NCBI RefSeq assembly: GCF_035083965.1
Contig: NC_089724.1
Span: 22,658,474 to 22,722,473 of the forward strand
Direction of reading: 5' to 3'
Length of the DNA stretch: 64,000 nucleotides
Origin: Branchiostoma lanceolatum
Lineage: Eukaryota; Chordata; Leptocardii; Amphioxiformes; Branchiostomatidae
Position 1 is the stretch's first letter; each line of letters starts with the position of its first letter. Made by a program: the position numbers and the translations under genes. Shown here piece after piece: positions 45,162 through 57,506 of this stretch. Below the pieces are notes generated by a model. That model was not told where the DNA came from. It made no database searches and saw nothing but the letters and a program-made list of their open reading frames with translations.

Positions 45162-46830
45162 CTTTATCAGTTCTCTCAGCAGACAACAAAAAGGCTTGAC
45201 GAGTTGGAACTCTTTCTGTAGTGTGACGGGTTGGCGGGTGTTTGCGTCATAGCCTCATACTACCTGTCATTCCAAATATGGTCCTTGTTTTGTCCACACG
45301 TATACGTAGGCAGCTACTGCGTACGTCAAAAGTAATTCGGCCCATATCCGGTACTCTCCAAGCAGAGGTTAGTGGGGAAGATTGTGACCTTTTATCATAT
45401 GCCCAACATGACCAACATGTTGGTGGGGAGAGCGGACAAAAACGTTGAATATGATAAAAACGTCACAATCATCCCCACCAACCCTGCTTTGACAGTACAT
45501 ATCCGGGACTCACAACAAGCAGGAAAATGCAACACAGCAATAAAGTTGTTTATAGACATTTTGCTTCTCGGATGTTTCACTCCGCTGTCAATCTTGTCCC
45601 AGGTGGGGTCAGAGAGGATCTGAGACAATTATACGTCATGTTACCGTGAGATTCTGACAGCAGTGCGTCTCCCATTGTCTATTGTAAAGGTATTCTACGT
45701 AGGACTGTGGCTCCGACATTGAAAACATTCATTAACAAATCTTTAAGTGAATTACAATTACTTTTCATCATATCTTCATCCTTTTTTCGTCTATTTCTCC
45801 ATGTGTTTGTGAACTGTGCACAAGGTCAGTTGACTTCCAGAGACCACCTGAAAGTAGACCCTCATGATGTAAACAACATTTTGTGCACGGGCAGGTCCCC
45901 CGGAATAGGCTAATTAGTAAGGCTCACTCCACTCTCCGGGATGACCAGATAACAGCAGATGTCATAAAGATCTTCTTCTATGGAAGCATTCATATCTTTT
46001 CCCATGAGAGTACAATGTATGATACAATTGTATCAGATCATAGAGAAGAAATCAAACCCCGCATTAGTACCGTAGATATAGAAACTTACTGTAGAATAGC
46101 AATATAAATTTAGTATGATCTTGTATTAAATGTATACCTTTTGTTTTACCTTACATTTGTACTTCGACACTGTGGTCAACATGCAATTAGCCTACGGGCA
46201 TGAATTTGCAATAAACTATTATTAATATTGTCAATTTAGTCTATTTTGTAGGGCATTAATAAAGTGGGGTTACTTTCCATTCAAAACTGCAGTTCAAGAA
46301 CTCTGGTATGGATGACGTTTTACAGAAATTGGTGAACTGTAAACAGGGAAGCTAATGGGCAGTCAGCCCTGCAGGCACTAAGTGGCATTCCCATCTATGA
46401 TCTGATGACATCAGTTCTACATTGTTGAACTTTGAACCTTTCCCTACAACGTTGGTTGATTGATTTATTGATTATCAGTTGTTAGTAAATATTGTCACAG
46501 ATGTTGCTATGAAGTTAATTTGAACTGAACTCATGAATTTGAGTGGCGATGGCAGACATTATTCTCGATAAATGATATTTGAACACTGTTTCCACACACT
46601 TGATTAGTATTCTAATCAAAGTGTTCGTTTTAGAAGCTTCTAATGACAACGAAGAACGATTCCAAATGTCCAGTAATGTAATGTTATGTGCGATAAGTGT
46701 GAACGATAGAGCAATTCAGGGCCCCATTTGGGCCCTGCTATTCTGTACATGTGTACGTCTTTACGCTGATTAAAACCATTATTATTATTATTTGAAAATG
46801 CATATTCTTTGTCTCACATTTGAACACAGA
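45162..46830. other. Spacer with a strong inverted repeat, no gene
   Basis: No coding exon recognised. It contains the stem-loop at 45361-45488. The first few hundred bases form the upstream region of the metalloproteinase gene. Confidence 0.4.
45361..45488. repeat. Imperfect inverted repeat, 40-bp arms, nested palindrome
   Basis: Arms 45361-45400 and 45449-45488 pair with a few mismatches and two offset gaps (GATTGTGACC..TTTTATCATAT against ATATGATAAAAACGTCACAATC). The loop holds a perfect ACCAACATGTTGGT palindrome at 45411-45424. It looks like a foldback element or a hairpin RNA locus. Confidence 0.7.
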
Positions 46831-47516
46831 GTAAGGCCACAGCAAATAAATTTTATGGATGACATCCTCCGCAGACTCCAAAATTAATGAGATAGGGCGA
46901 GAAAAAAAACAAGTCGGGCCAAAAAAACAAGATTCCTATATTTTCAGATTTTTAGATAATAATTCTTGTTAAACAAGAATTGAGGCGACGAAATATGATA
47001 TCATGACCAACAGGTCTTTTAGTCTTGTATTCCAGCAATGTATTAGCCCTGTATTCATTCATATATAATATAGAACCTCCTTGATTCAACAGTAAACATG
47101 TCCTTGTAGATGTATATACAGCTCAATAGACTAATCTACAACAAATGCAGAAAAGAGCTTGTTGTACCATCATCTGAAGCAACTATACTGGGTATTCATA
47201 TGCGATGAAACACCTTGTGTATACATGTACAGCTCAATTGAATAGAACCCCCCCCCCCCCATTATTTGTATAATGTCCTTGCTAGAACAAATGCAGAAAA
47301 CAGCTTGATATTATACCATCATGGGCAGGAACTACACTGGGTATTCATATGCAATGAAACACCTTAGACTGTCAACGTTTACGACATATTTGCCAATTTT
47401 TGGCATGTTGAGCACCGTCGGAGGGCAATGAAATTTCTTGTGTTTTTTTTCGAAATCAGACGAAAATTAATGAGCGCGCTGATGTCATCCATAAAAATTA
47501 CTTGCTGTGGCCTTAT
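46831..47516. mobile_element. Inverted-repeat element, family of 37188-38391
   Basis: The left end GTAAGGCCACAGCAAATAAA (46831 on) is the inverse of the right end ACTTGCTGTGGCCTTATAC (to about 47518). TTTATGGATGACATC and TTAATTTTCG/AAAATTAATGA blocks are shared by both ends. The interior holds two diverged tandem copies of a unit of about 120-150 bp (47098-47217 and about 47218-47367, with GGGTATTCATATGC.ATGAAA). No ORF is carried. Confidence 0.65.
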
Positions 47517-49135
47517 ACTGAAAAAGAAACAAGAGTGCAATAGCTTCCGTTTCAAAGTACATGTAAAGTTATCGGCAAAATTTTTACCTTTTTTGAAAAA
47601 TTTGCTTCATTTTACAATAAGATATAAAACATAGCCTTTCATGTGTCTATTGTCACTTCTGCCACATGCCGTCTCTAATCAACATCATACATGTACAAAC
47701 CTTTGTATATGACAAAAAAATGTCCCTTTGGGAAGGTCCATATGTTGAATACAGAGTTCTACAATTTAAAGACAGGCTGATAACTAGTAACCCTGGTGCT
47801 GTTATTAGGTTATGGTAAATGAAAATACTTTGAATACCATGTTGTTTACAATTTGGGATATTTACATTTTACCTTCCCTTCTATTGGAGATGACAGGATA
47901 AGTGGTCTGAAATCCATACTTCGATGCTGGAGATGACAGATTTGATGGTAGCCTTACAATGATATGGTTATATTCAGCCTAGGGGTCACCATTTTATCAT
48001 TTCTGCGCCAGTAGCTAAGGAGCACCAACGACCACTTTTTTGGGGGGAAATAGCAGTTGGCACACCTAAAGTCTATCAATGAAAGATACAGAGACTTCAT
48101 AAACATGTCTAACAGGCTTCCCCTCATTTATTCCGTGAATTCTGTTCATCAATAGCATCCAATTGTAACAATAGAATAGTACAGTACTGCTGTTTTATAC
48201 ACACACACACAAAACGATGGTGTAAATCCTGACACCCATTCATCTTCTCTTCCCTGCACTTGTTCAAGTTTATATGGCTATTGTGTGCTTACTTATTGTG
48301 CAATAAAACACTTAAGTATGTATATTTACAGTATGCCTCATGTGAATCCATGCTATATGCCTGAGGTAAAGAAGTTTTTAAGACAAAACCTCCTTTTACC
48401 AAGATATCGATTGCTTCAAATATATACTGTACATACGATTTCAAATGTCATTCAGCCTTTTCTGGGAGATCCTATATTTACAAAACAATCTGTACAAATT
48501 GCCCATATTCGAACCCCCTGAAAGAAATGCCATGTTCATGTAGTTAATTATGTACATTTCTATGCGTGTAAATGATATTTGAGATCATTAGGGGATACAC
48601 CCCCAGACTTCAAAGATACATGTAGTATGACTACGATGATCAATATTGCCTGCAACACTGTAATCATCTACACTGTATCATTTCTATCAATGTCTATTGT
48701 CAACACACTTCTTCCCAGAAGACTTCTTCGATGTCTCCGACCCATCAGTATTGCAGTACAAGAACCGTGGATGTAGTGGTGATATCCATGTGTGTTTCTC
48801 ACGACTAGAGCAGTTCACGGTCGTCATCACACCTCCAAGTCCAGATCCAGCGCGACAGAAATTGCCGGTAAAACATGAACGAAGCAGCTGGCCCCAGGTC
48901 CAGGCTATAGTTCATATTTACTGTGCATACGTTTTCAACGATCGCAACTTTGGCAGCCCGTATTGTCTCCACGTCTCTGATGAAGAGAACTGTCCGTCGT
49001 TTCCGTGCAGGTGTGGTTGGAATTTTGATTTTAGGTCACTGTCTGTGGATTTTTGAACGTTTTGCCAGTTTGAACCTACGAGCTTGCTGATCTTGCCCAC
49101 AAGAAGCGGCGAAAGGCATGTAGCGGTACAGAAGG
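47517..49135. other. Spacer and probable 3' UTR of the acyltransferase gene
   Basis: No recognisable exon. A 119-codon plus-strand frame at 48697-49056 has no homology I recognise, shows no splice context and lies over the presumed 3' UTR of the minus-strand gene. Confidence 0.35.
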
Positions 49136-52100
49136 TCAGTCCCAGTCCGAGAGGCCCTTCCCCTGGCTGAACACGTCCATGTAGAAGGTTGCGCCGTTCC
49201 AAGCCTTGATGATGAACGCGACGGCGAGGAAGACGGCGTGCGCGATGAACCATCTGTACCAGATCTGACACAGGAGCATGGAGACCAGGCACATCAACAC
49301 GTTCAGCAGGTTGTAGTTGAAGTACAGAAATCTGTAGGAGATGATGTTGTGGGGAAATGATTCATGTAAGTACGCTTCCATACATACGTCAGTAAGCGAT
49401 CGCGAACACAATTTTCTCGCGAATTCATGATAAAACGACACATTTTATCTCTAGACAAATGTACGGTGTGATCTCACAGCTGGAATCATAATATCAAAAA
49501 CGTATTGTGTTGATGCAAGTGTATGATATGAATGCACGTCTCTCACTTACTTGGGGCCAAACATGTTGAGGGCCTTGTACACAACGCCGTTCTTCTTGGC
49601 TGTCATGAAGCGATAGCTGTTCCAGTACTCCGGACTGGGTCTGTAAAACACGAGAATGAGACCCAGAAATCAATGATAGACTTTGACAAACTACAGAATA
49701 GCTTTTACTATGATGTACGAAGGAGGCTTTCCCTAAAACCTACTTGAATTTTTATATGATGTACACATGACAACAATGTGTACAGACACATGGACTAGAC
49801 ACACGACTTTACAATACTGCCTGTAGTGCGCGCACAAGGGTAAATGTATGGTTTGTGTTCTGACCTGAGAATGCCGTTGACGACTACTGCGTACAGCAGC
49901 TGCAGGGGCAGACGAAAAATGTCAAACATCAAACAAACAATCAAGGACAGGGATAATCATACTTTATTGGTCTGAAGTCATTATCATATAGTCTATGTGA
50001 TGTTTTTTCTTTGACCAATGTACAAATTTGAACAATTAGCTGGGTGCTAACCAAGGTTGACTACAACATGATAATGCTGTTTCCGCGTAGATTTCTATTT
50101 TTATGGGTGCTGTTATCAGTGGAAAGTTCGTTCTAGACTCACGGCATGGCCGACATAACAGGCGAGTGGCACGGCGAGCAGCCAGATGAATGATGGGTCC
50201 TGGAATTCAGTCTCAGTCGGGAAAGGTGTGTACCAATGTACTGATGTTTGGGGAGAGTACCACCGCACTCTGAAAACCAGAACATGCATGACATTATTGT
50301 CTTAAGCTTGATAGATATCAAATGGAGCATTCGAAAAAAAATTAAAGATTAGATGCATCAAAGCAGAATTCGGCAACCGCATACGCTCCAAAACAATAAC
50401 GTATTTTTGTCCTTCAAGAAGCCTTTCACGACATGGTTTTTTACTGTACCTACCCATAGGCGACGTAAGCAGGCAGCGAGTGGATGAAGACTGACGTCAT
50501 TCTGTCTATGCTGTGGAACACGATGGAGTTACGGAAGAAGAAAACCTGGGAAAGAAAATGTGTACATATCAGAAGAAAGTTTTGTGAAAGCTAGTATTAA
50601 GGCTAGGAACATATCAAAATACATTAAAATATTTCTATATCGTTTCTCTCATTTCCTTGTTTTATCATTGTGTTCCATTTTTTCACAGTTTCTCTTCCCC
50701 CATTTTCTCATTCATAAACCCAACCCCTATATTTGGCAGCTATCCTTACCGCTATGACGAGGGGTCCGTTGGCGATGGTAAAAACAATCTGGAACAGTCT
50801 AGGTTCCGCCGGAGCCGCCCTGGGAAGACAACCAAACAATACATCATTGATCATGTAAATTGATCTTACTGGGTTCATACAGGAGAAAAGCAACGGTGGC
50901 GGAAAAAACATAAATGTGATTTGTTAATCTGCAAGCAGATCTACCGGGGTCAAACACTACGGTGAAATCATCCCTCTTTTGGTTCTATTACATCTGGACT
51001 ATATATAGCCACATCGACATAATGGTAGAGTCCAAACAAAACAAAAAGTGACAATACTGCTGGATTTTCGTATCGCACAAGAAAACAGAAATAGTTTGCT
51101 ACACCCATCAGTGTTTACTTGAGTATATGAAATATTAAGCAGATTGCGGCATGCTACTTGTTGCAGGTCAGAACAAAAGGATAGAAGGACATTATAGGAT
51201 TATGTATTCACAAAGTCTCCAGCCAAATGGCAAATGTGTGTTGGTAGATAATGGCCACTGATCATGAGCTATTTCCTGCGACACCGCGCTTCACACGCAA
51301 AGATACTATACTGGACAGGGTAAGAGCCTTCAGACCGCACTGATATCCATATGATTTTTATTATTGGTAAAGAAGGCCATATGTAAAGACCAGTCTAGAT
51401 CTATGGATAAGTCATTTCACTGGGATTAAAAGCACCATCTTTATTTACGCGTTGGCATGCCAACAGAGTAAGGAAACGAGTTCCATCAGTGCTGCGCGAT
51501 TAAACGAAGACAAAACGTGTGTATCGTCCTGACGCACTTAAGAAGACCGGCACTTTAAATGGTACCCTGGTACTGGTTTTATTTTTGTACGACGTCTTTG
51601 GTCTAGTACATGTAACATAAATGTACTAAATGTAACACGTTAAGATTAGGAGTTCCAACATGGCAGCCCTGCTTAAAATTTGAAAAATAATTATCAGAGT
51701 TACGGTATGGAGTCGTTTTCACCATGCAAGAGATGAGTACGCTTATAAGGGATTTCCGACATAATTCAGAAAATACCAAAATAAACAACTTACCAGATAT
51801 AGATATAAGTAATGACGTTTCCGAAATAACAGAAGTCCAGCATGAAGTACTGCCACTTCTTGGTACTGAAGGTGCAGAAAAATGGAAACATGACTGAATT
51901 GAGCCTGAAACTAATTAATTGAAGTGAATCACGTATACGTGAGTATACTTTCCTTTGACATCGTTAACGTTACCTGTCAAATTTGGAGAAAATGCAGCCC
52001 AAAAAATACAGCTATAAAATCCAAACTGTAAGATAGGGAATCCAAGTCAAAATAGTGCAAATTTGCATGAAGAATCTGAGGAACAGATACGCACCAGTAC

Positions 52101-55100
52101 AGGTAGAGTCTGAGTCCTATGAGGACTGGGGCGGAGACGGCGAAGTAATACGGGATGAGCCACTGTAAGGCGAGGAGACCGAACGCTACCACCACCAGAC
52201 TACACACTGCGGCCACGTAAAACACCTTCTCTCGCAGTCTGTTCTTCGCAAGGTTCTGAAATAAGAACAAAAAGATGACGAAACTAGAAAGGCCGTCATT
52301 TGCCCCTGAGCAAATACAGCATGTTTAGCCATACTCCTCTCCATGCAAGAAGTGGGCTGTCCCAAAATAATACTTGGGTAAATCGAAATATTAACTGCAT
52401 GTAGAAAGGCAACATTTGCGAGAGCATCATACTTCGCCAATCTCCCTCCCGATGCATAAATTGACTGTTCCAAAATCACCCGTGCAAAAAATTCTCTCTA
52501 CAAGTTCTGCGAGATCCCAAGAGCTTCTTACTGCAAAGGCTTGCGTGTGTTCCTGCAATATGACCTCAGATGACCTAAATAGAACAGTGTTCTTTGGCCA
52601 GTAGCAAATGGAACTCGGGAATCCTTAGATAGAACATGGATTCCTTGGCCAGCAGCAAATAGAACATGGAACGTGGATACCACTTTTGGCCTGTTTTTGG
52701 TCTGAAAATGGGCCCAAAAGTCCCCAAAATGAAGCATTTTGAAGTGATGTACACCAGAAATGTGATTGAAGTCCTGTAGGGACATGTTCAAGGCACCCTT
52801 GTACCGAATTTCAGGTCACTTGCTTGCAATACCAGGGCACAGGAGCCCAAAATATAAAAATTGTCTAAAAATGCCCCAAAAAACCTCCATAAAAATGATT
52901 TTTAGGCCTGTTTCAAAACAATTAAAAAAGGGTCTGGGGGTATTTGCAATCTTTACCTACATGCCAAATTTCAGGTCGTTTGGCCCAAAAATGACGGAGT
53001 AGATTCCATTTGAAGATATGGCAGGAGAAGAAGAAGAAGAACGTGAACAAAAACAATATGTTGAGCCATACTAGGTATGGCTAAACATAACTAGCTAGTT
53101 TCACGGATTATATTTGATACTAGAATATTCTTTTGGGATGCGCTGAAGCTTATAAACGTGCAGACAATGGCGTAATATATATGCGTATTGTCGTCCCCCG
53201 TGCAAATTAGAAGGTCACATATTACTGTGGCAGCCTAGGCAAGGGGGAAACACAAGACTCAGGGTAGTACAACTGAGTTACGAATACTAATGGAGGACAC
53301 ATACGTACAGGTACGAGTGGCGTGAGGTGATCCAAGCTTCCCGAGTTAGCGTTCGATGATGTTTTGAGGACAAACGAACGACTGTTTTGTTTTGTTTTGG
53401 AACTAGTCGTAGGAGTATACGTATACGGTATAGGGCCGAGCATGTATCTTTAACAAAAAACATGTGTTCAACCTTGAGGAAGTTCTTGACGTCATCTTCC
53501 ATGGCCTTGTCGTCAGGCACCTGGTTGGACATGACACTGGCCACCCGCTGCAACTCCTCTGTATCCTTTCTCGTCCTGTTTAACACGCAAACAGAATAGT
53601 AAACTAGAAAGGCAACATTTGCGAGCAAATACAGCATGTTTAGCCATACTCCTCGCCATGCAAAAAATGGACTCTCCCCAAATAACAATGGACCATTCTA
53701 AAATACTTGCACTAAAAAAATGAATCACCCCAGTCCAAAACTGAGTCTTCCAGTAGCACCTCAACACAATATGGACCAGTCCACAACCATATCCACTAAT
53801 TGATTAACACTTCTGCTAAAGAATGGACTTTTTCATAATCATTCCAGCTCAAAATTGAAAGAAATAATTAAAGAATCCTCCCCTTGCAAGAATGGGATAT
53901 TCCGTGCCATTTCCATGTAAACCAGTCGAAAAATATCCGCTGAAAATTACACTCTTGCGCATAATCAACCCAGTTCAAAATTGAATTAAAAAAGATCAGC
54001 CCCAGGGAAGAATGAAGTTTTCCATAGTATACATATGAAGATTTGACAGGAGACGAAGGAAATGACCAAAAACAACATATTTGGGTCAATTCAAAGTCAC
54101 CGAGAGGGTTTTAATATAATATTTGTAATATGTTTGAACTATTTTGATTAAAAGAATGTCTAAGTCACAACAGTTCTAAAGTGTTCAAACAATTAGAATT
54201 GAAACTTATAACATGTTTGAACTCATTTCACATACGTTGGAAACATTTCGAACGTAACTACACAAAAATCTCTTTATTTAGAACAGTTTCAAACCATCTA
54301 TCCAAATGTTTCAATGTTCGAACAATTTGTAACAAAAGATTTTCACAATTGCCCTCATAAACGAAGGTGCTAAGTCCTCCTGTGTGTTTCTGCCTATTTT
54401 CGGTGGCCGCGCTAGACCACCAGCGGATTTGTTTTGACGGAGCGTCACCCGCGCGCGACGATGTACACTGTTCGGCACCGCTAATATCCGGCATTTTCCC
54501 GCTCCAAAACACTCCACAAGACCCACGTTTTTAGTGTTTTGCCTCTTGTGCAACACGATTCGATTTGCATTACTAACGGGACGAAAATGATAGAAAAAAT
54601 TCACCCCGTCCCGGCGTCCGTCCCAAAAACATGAACGACATGAAAATATATTTTCTTACAGATTCAATCACAAAAATCAACAGCATGGGATTCCAAATTT
54701 TCGCAACGGCCGACCATTTATCATGGTTGAACTTCCTTCCAAGGCTTGCGATAGATAAACATTCCCGGCACATAATAGTCACTAGTACCAGACTAACGCA
54801 AGCTCATGATGATAATAGGGAGAAAGTTTGTCAGTGAAGTTTGGCCACCAGAGGGTACATTCATTTAACGTTGCAAGCTAGCGCAAAGGGGCGAATCATT
54901 GACCTTACCGGGGACTGACTCTACTGGCCTAATCATTCCTTTTTTGCCGAATTCTACGATCCATACGCCCGTACGTAGGACATGTAGGAAGGCACCGCCT
55001 ACCACCCGCCTTTGATCATGTATGAAGTCGGCGGCAGAGAGAGATCATCAATCAATTTTGACAGGAGTGTCGCGCCAGTCTGAGGAGAAACGATCTCCCG

Positions 55101-56210
55101 TGTTGTGTTGAAGAATTTGGAGTTTGAAAATATCTGGAATAACTAATGCTAGAATAAACATTCACAAAATCATTGATTTAACATGTTTTCTGTTATAAAA
55201 TTTCCTAAACTGCAATTTAACCACTGAGTTTAAGGGAACATGGTGTTTTCCCGATAATCACGTTAAATGTTTATGTCCGGTCTTTCCTCCTCGTAAGCAA
55301 ACTTCAAGCTTGGCCAGGTGCAAGGCACTCGGGGTCAATGACCTGTAGGTCATATGTAGTATTGAAAGTGACAGAAGTGGCAAATATTGTCAAGAAAGCC
55401 CAAAATAAATCGTTTTGAATATATGTATGCCAAAAATGGGAATGTAGTCCTTTAAATATTTGTTCAAGCCACATATACAGCAAATTTCAGGTCATTCGGT
55501 TGAAATACAAGGGCGCAGGAGGCCAAGATATGCTAAAAATAGCCTAAAAACCTCAATAAAATCACTTTCAAGGTCAATATCAAAAAAAGGAAAAGAACGT
55601 ACATTGGTTTTTGCCTACATTACCTCTGTACCAAATTTCAGGTCATTTGGTCAAAAAATGACAGAGATGAATCGATTTGAAGATTTGACAGGAGAAGAAA
55701 CATGAGAGAAAACAATATGTTGAGCCATACTTATGGCTAAACATAACAAATCAAATCATTCTTATATTTTTGTAACAAGGAGGAGAATATGGAAGGTCGT
55801 GCTAAATTATAGGCGTTACATTTGCATTCATGACCCGAGAATTGTCAGCTAGGAGTATAAAATAATGATCCAAAGGTTAGGGGACACATACCGAGGATTA
55901 TGTCACCTACATAGACATACAGGTGAACATGTCATTGTCTTTACCTGTCCTGCCGGACGTTACTGCCGTTTTCAACACCATGGTTGCCCGCCGTACCGTT
56001 CGCCACAGCTAGAGTCTTGGAAGGCGACAACAATCCATTCTCTTGTACGCCCTGAGCGTCTTTGCCATTGCTCAATACAGCTGGTGCCACACGGTTGTCT
56101 TTACGTCCCTGTAGTTCACTACCAAACGTGCCTTCCGCTTCGGTTTCCATCTCTAGATCATGTAGTACCAGCTCTAAATCAGAAGACTTAGTTTTCCCCT
56201 TGCCAAACAT
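49136..56210 (-). CDS. Glycerophosphocholine acyltransferase (GPC1 family, DUF2838)
   Basis: Ten exons fit in phase: 56210-55945, 53575-53473, 52255-52095, 51865-51794, 50819-50750, 50545-50454, 50269-50143, 49899-49865, 49640-49551 and 49331-49136, giving 403 aa from MFGKGKTKSS. An in-frame ATG at 56288 would add 26 residues. A hydrophilic N-terminus (about residues 1-130) precedes a polytopic membrane domain. The family signature FHSIDRMTSVFIHSLP (about 234-249) and segments such as FLYFNYNLLNVLMCLVSMLL support assignment to the fungal/plant GPC1 family, which re-acylates glycerophosphocholine to lysophosphatidylcholine in the ER. The substrate is inferred. Introns contain several copies of an inverted-repeat element. 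Confidence 0.85.
52321..53088. mobile_element. ATGTTTAGCCATA inverted-end element, copy 1
   Basis: Bounded by ATGTTTAGCCATA (52321-52333) and TATGGCTAAACAT (53076-53088), a perfect 13-bp inverted pair. The interior has words such as AATTTCAGGTC and GGCAGGAGAAGAAG that recur in the copies at about 53636-54100 and 55360-55744. It lies in an acyltransferase intron. Non-autonomous. Confidence 0.6.
53636..54100. mobile_element. ATGTTTAGCCATA element, copy 2 (right end degraded)
   Basis: The left end ATGTTTAGCCATA at 53636-53648 and its flank (CAACATTTGCGAGCAAATAC) match copy 1. The right side is eroded, keeping GATTTGACAGGAGACGAAGG near 54036. It spans part of acyltransferase intron 1. Confidence 0.5.
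54380..54620 (-). other. CpG-rich segment with overlapping minus-strand frames
   Basis: Inside acyltransferase intron 1, about 240 bases are CpG-rich, with two overlapping minus-strand frames (one starting MPDISGAEQCTSSRAGDAP after GGGAAA). It could be an alternative promoter or first exon, or a GC-rich repeat. No family is recognised. Confidence 0.3.
55360..55744. mobile_element. ATGTTTAGCCATA element, copy 3 (left end missing)
   Basis: The right end TATGGCTAAACAT (55732-55744) follows AACAATATGTTGAGCCATAC as in copy 1. The interior has matching AAATTTCAGGTCATT words. The left terminus was not found. Confidence 0.5.
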
Positions 56211-56288
56211 GGTTCCTGAGGTACCGGACAGGCGCGATCCGTGGCGGGGTGGAAATCTGCTGTGAACACCCTCAGTCCCGGGGGCCAA

Positions 56289-57506
56289 CTGGAATAGTCT
56301 CCGCTGTAACAGACCATTGTGACAAGAGGGTACGATTACACTCCGATGGATTATATGTCAAGGGAAACAAGGATTCCCCGTAACTGAGATATAGATTCGC
56401 CTTTGCTTACAGGACTAGGAAAAAGACAAAATATCCCTGGTGCCGACAAGATGTCAACTTATCTGAGCGCAGCTATGGATGACAGGGACGATTATCACCA
56501 TGCAATTATTCTAACCATTGAACAATCATCGCGGACAACAATTTGAGATTCCATTGGGGGTTTCGAGGGAACTTGATATGGTTTCTTCACATCAACCTCA
56601 TTCGACAAAATGCTTATGCTCAATAAAGTTCACTAGTTCCTAAAAGCTATCGAGACATATTACCTTTATCTATTTCTTACTTCATAACTTTAATGCCGAA
56701 AGCGATTACACGAGCCCTAGGCCTCGTTCTTCTTTTCTTTGGCAATTTTTTTTTAACTGAGCGATCTCTTTCATAGCTGTATCGTATCATTAAACGCTTG
56801 CTTGCCCCTAAAACTTGCCCAAATGAATTGTAACCCTAGAGAAATTAACAAAAATGACTTGTATTTATGGTGTGCATAACCTCCTTGCTTCACAGACTCT
56901 TGGTTTTACATGTGTAACGTGTAGTTTGAGGCCGTCAAACAGAAACCATCCTACATATCAGCTATTCAGTATCGTGAGGCTATTATCAGCTATTAGTTGA
57001 ACAACCAGAGATTCTATAAAATAGGGAGAAGTTCTAGAATCCTCATTAATTGCATTGAATAAACTTGTTGATAATAGATCTAGAAAGTGTTGTCGGCTAT
57101 TTCATATTGTTGTTGGCTTTGTCTGTCATACGTGTGAATGATTGCATCATTCAATGAAGTGTGATATGAATGATGAGCAGTCCGTTATAACGGTATATCA
57201 TATATACTATATGGGTGACCTCCAGTTCGCTACATCACGGATTACCTCCATACACAGCCACCCGTCACCAAGCTGCAGGTGGGTGCTAAATTCTGATTGG
57301 TTCCTCTTTCAACGATAATAACCAATCACGAGGATTCTCAAATCTTCCTCGCCTGACAATTCAGAAACCATATGTGATTGGTTAAAGTTGACCTGCGACC
57401 TGCGCGCGCAATCTGCAGGTGATTTGAACGTGTAGAAGCCACTTCTCTTATATAGATTCTACAAAATAGACAGTAATTGAGTAAATATTAACTGCAGATA
57501 CCCAGA
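56289..57506. promoter_or_regulatory. Divergent region between acyltransferase and TTF2
   Basis: The two genes point away from each other across about 1.2 kb. Three CCAAT-type boxes sit close upstream of the TTF2 start: ATTGGTT at 57296-57302, CCAATCA at about 57322, and GATTGGTT at about 57377. Shared regulation is an inference. Confidence 0.45.

Noticed and set aside
48697-49056. 119-codon plus-strand frame beside the acyltransferase gene
   Set aside because: No recognisable family and no splice or start context, and it overlaps the presumed 3' UTR of the opposite-strand gene.
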